DNA from: Carbonactinospora thermoautotrophica
GTDB taxonomy: Bacteria > Actinomycetota > Actinomycetes > Streptomycetales > Carbonactinosporaceae
Reading direction: 5' to 3'
Assembly (NCBI RefSeq): GCF_001543895.1
Contig: NZ_JYIJ01000009.1
Span: forward strand, 1-64,000
DNA length: 64,000 nucleotides
This document shows, piece by piece, positions 63,739 to 64,000 of the stretch; position 1 is the first letter of the stretch; each line of letters begins with the position of its first letter. A model generated the notes under the pieces. That model saw only the letters and a list, made by a program, of their open reading frames with translations. It had not been told where the DNA came from and searched no databases. A program made the position numbers and the translations under genes.

Positions 63739-64000
63739 CGGGTGAGGGCTTTCTTGGCGCGCTCAGCGATCGCGTGTTCCTCGGCCTTGACCGCGGCGGC
63801 GATGCGGTCGGCGCCGGGTTCGGCGTACCAGGGGCGGAGTTTGACCAGGGCGGCGCGGACGCCGGTGACCAGCAGCAGCGCCCGGCCCTTGGGCAGGGCG
63901 CGGATCTTGTCGGCGGGCAGGATCCGTTCCCGGCGGGGGGAGACCGACACCGAGCGGCCGCCGCCGCCCCGGGAGACGGAGGTGACGTCGACGTCGTGCT
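63735..64000 (-). CDS. TraG/VirD4-type coupling protein, C-terminal part
   Basis: The frame enters from the right edge (HDVDVTSVSRGGGGRSVSVS) and ends at 63735 with AKKALTR. The segment SPRRERILPADKIRALPKGRALLL, followed by LVKLRPWY, is the end of the TraM-recognition/TraG C-terminal domain of type IV coupling proteins. The ATPase motifs lie outside the window. Such proteins pass the relaxase-bound strand to a T4SS channel. Confidence 0.8.
   Translation of the reverse strand, partial: HDVDVTSVSRGGGGRSVSVSPRRERILPADKIRALPKGRALLLVTGVRAALVKLRPWYAEPGADRIAAAVKAEEHAIAERAKKALTR

Overview
The window is very GC-rich DNA from a filamentous actinomycete. It carries actinomycete-specific families (WhiB, a BldC-like MerR regulator, DUF2637, DUF4913) and many GTG/TTG starts. 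It is a patchwork of mobile and plasmid-like modules with a short chromosome-like stretch near 54-58.6 kb. The exact genus cannot be read from the sequence.

Layout. (1) 0.1-2.1 kb: a CRISPR array of 31 identical 30-bp repeats and 30 spacers, with no cas gene in view. (2) 2.7-8.0 kb: plasmid-type maintenance genes: a ParA ATPase, a repetitive partner protein, a frameshifted aminoglycoside-phosphotransferase-like gene, a DUF3800-type protein and a winged-helix protein. (3) 8.6-18.1 kb: a Streptomyces-type integrative element backbone. A GntR/UTRA repressor (operon with a pterin carbinolamine dehydratase) diverges from a BldC-like gene across a region of GTGACACGTGTCAC-like palindromes. Then follow WhiB, a DUF2637 membrane protein, small membrane proteins, an FtsK/TraB-type DNA translocase, two small proteins and a Pycsar-effector-like membrane protein. 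(4) 18.3-27.4 kb: a cluster of XRE-TPR regulator, SLOG protein, GT4 glycosyltransferase, HprK-like kinase (broken by two insertion sequences), P-loop kinase, phosphotransferase-like protein and Nudix hydrolase. (5) 27.7-48.7 kb: a second mobilisation module: a zinc-finger/coiled-coil protein, a possible oriT hairpin, MobC, a MOBP-like relaxase, a membrane NTPase with 10 near-identical Sel1-like repeats, a DUF6292-like protein and a 3139-residue methyltransferase-helicase fusion. IS110 and ISL3 elements interrupt it. (6) 48.9-53.7 kb: broken DUF3800-like and lipoprotein genes, then a tiny peptide gene coupled to an asparagine-synthetase-like gene, a double GNAT and a tyrosine recombinase. (7) 54.1-58.6 kb: housekeeping-like genes (GlsB-type membrane protein, lipoprotein, two CNNM/CBS proteins, small proteins). 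(8) 58.8-64 kb: remnants of IS3, ISL3 and IS5 elements, then DUF4913 and the C-terminal end of a VirD4/TraG-type coupling protein, running off the edge.

The window therefore holds parts of two unlike conjugation systems: the single-protein TraB/FtsK double-strand type and the relaxase plus VirD4/T4SS type. Many genes are split by single-base frameshifts, often in or beside short G or C runs. Some may be real decay, but the pattern also fits homopolymer errors in the sequence, so I mark these genes as frameshifted rather than assert that they are dead.

The most unusual points are the HprK-like gene hit by two different insertion sequences at neighbouring CTAG sites, the uncharacterised SLOG/GT4/kinase/Nudix cluster around it, and the peptide plus asparagine-synthetase-like plus GNAT locus.
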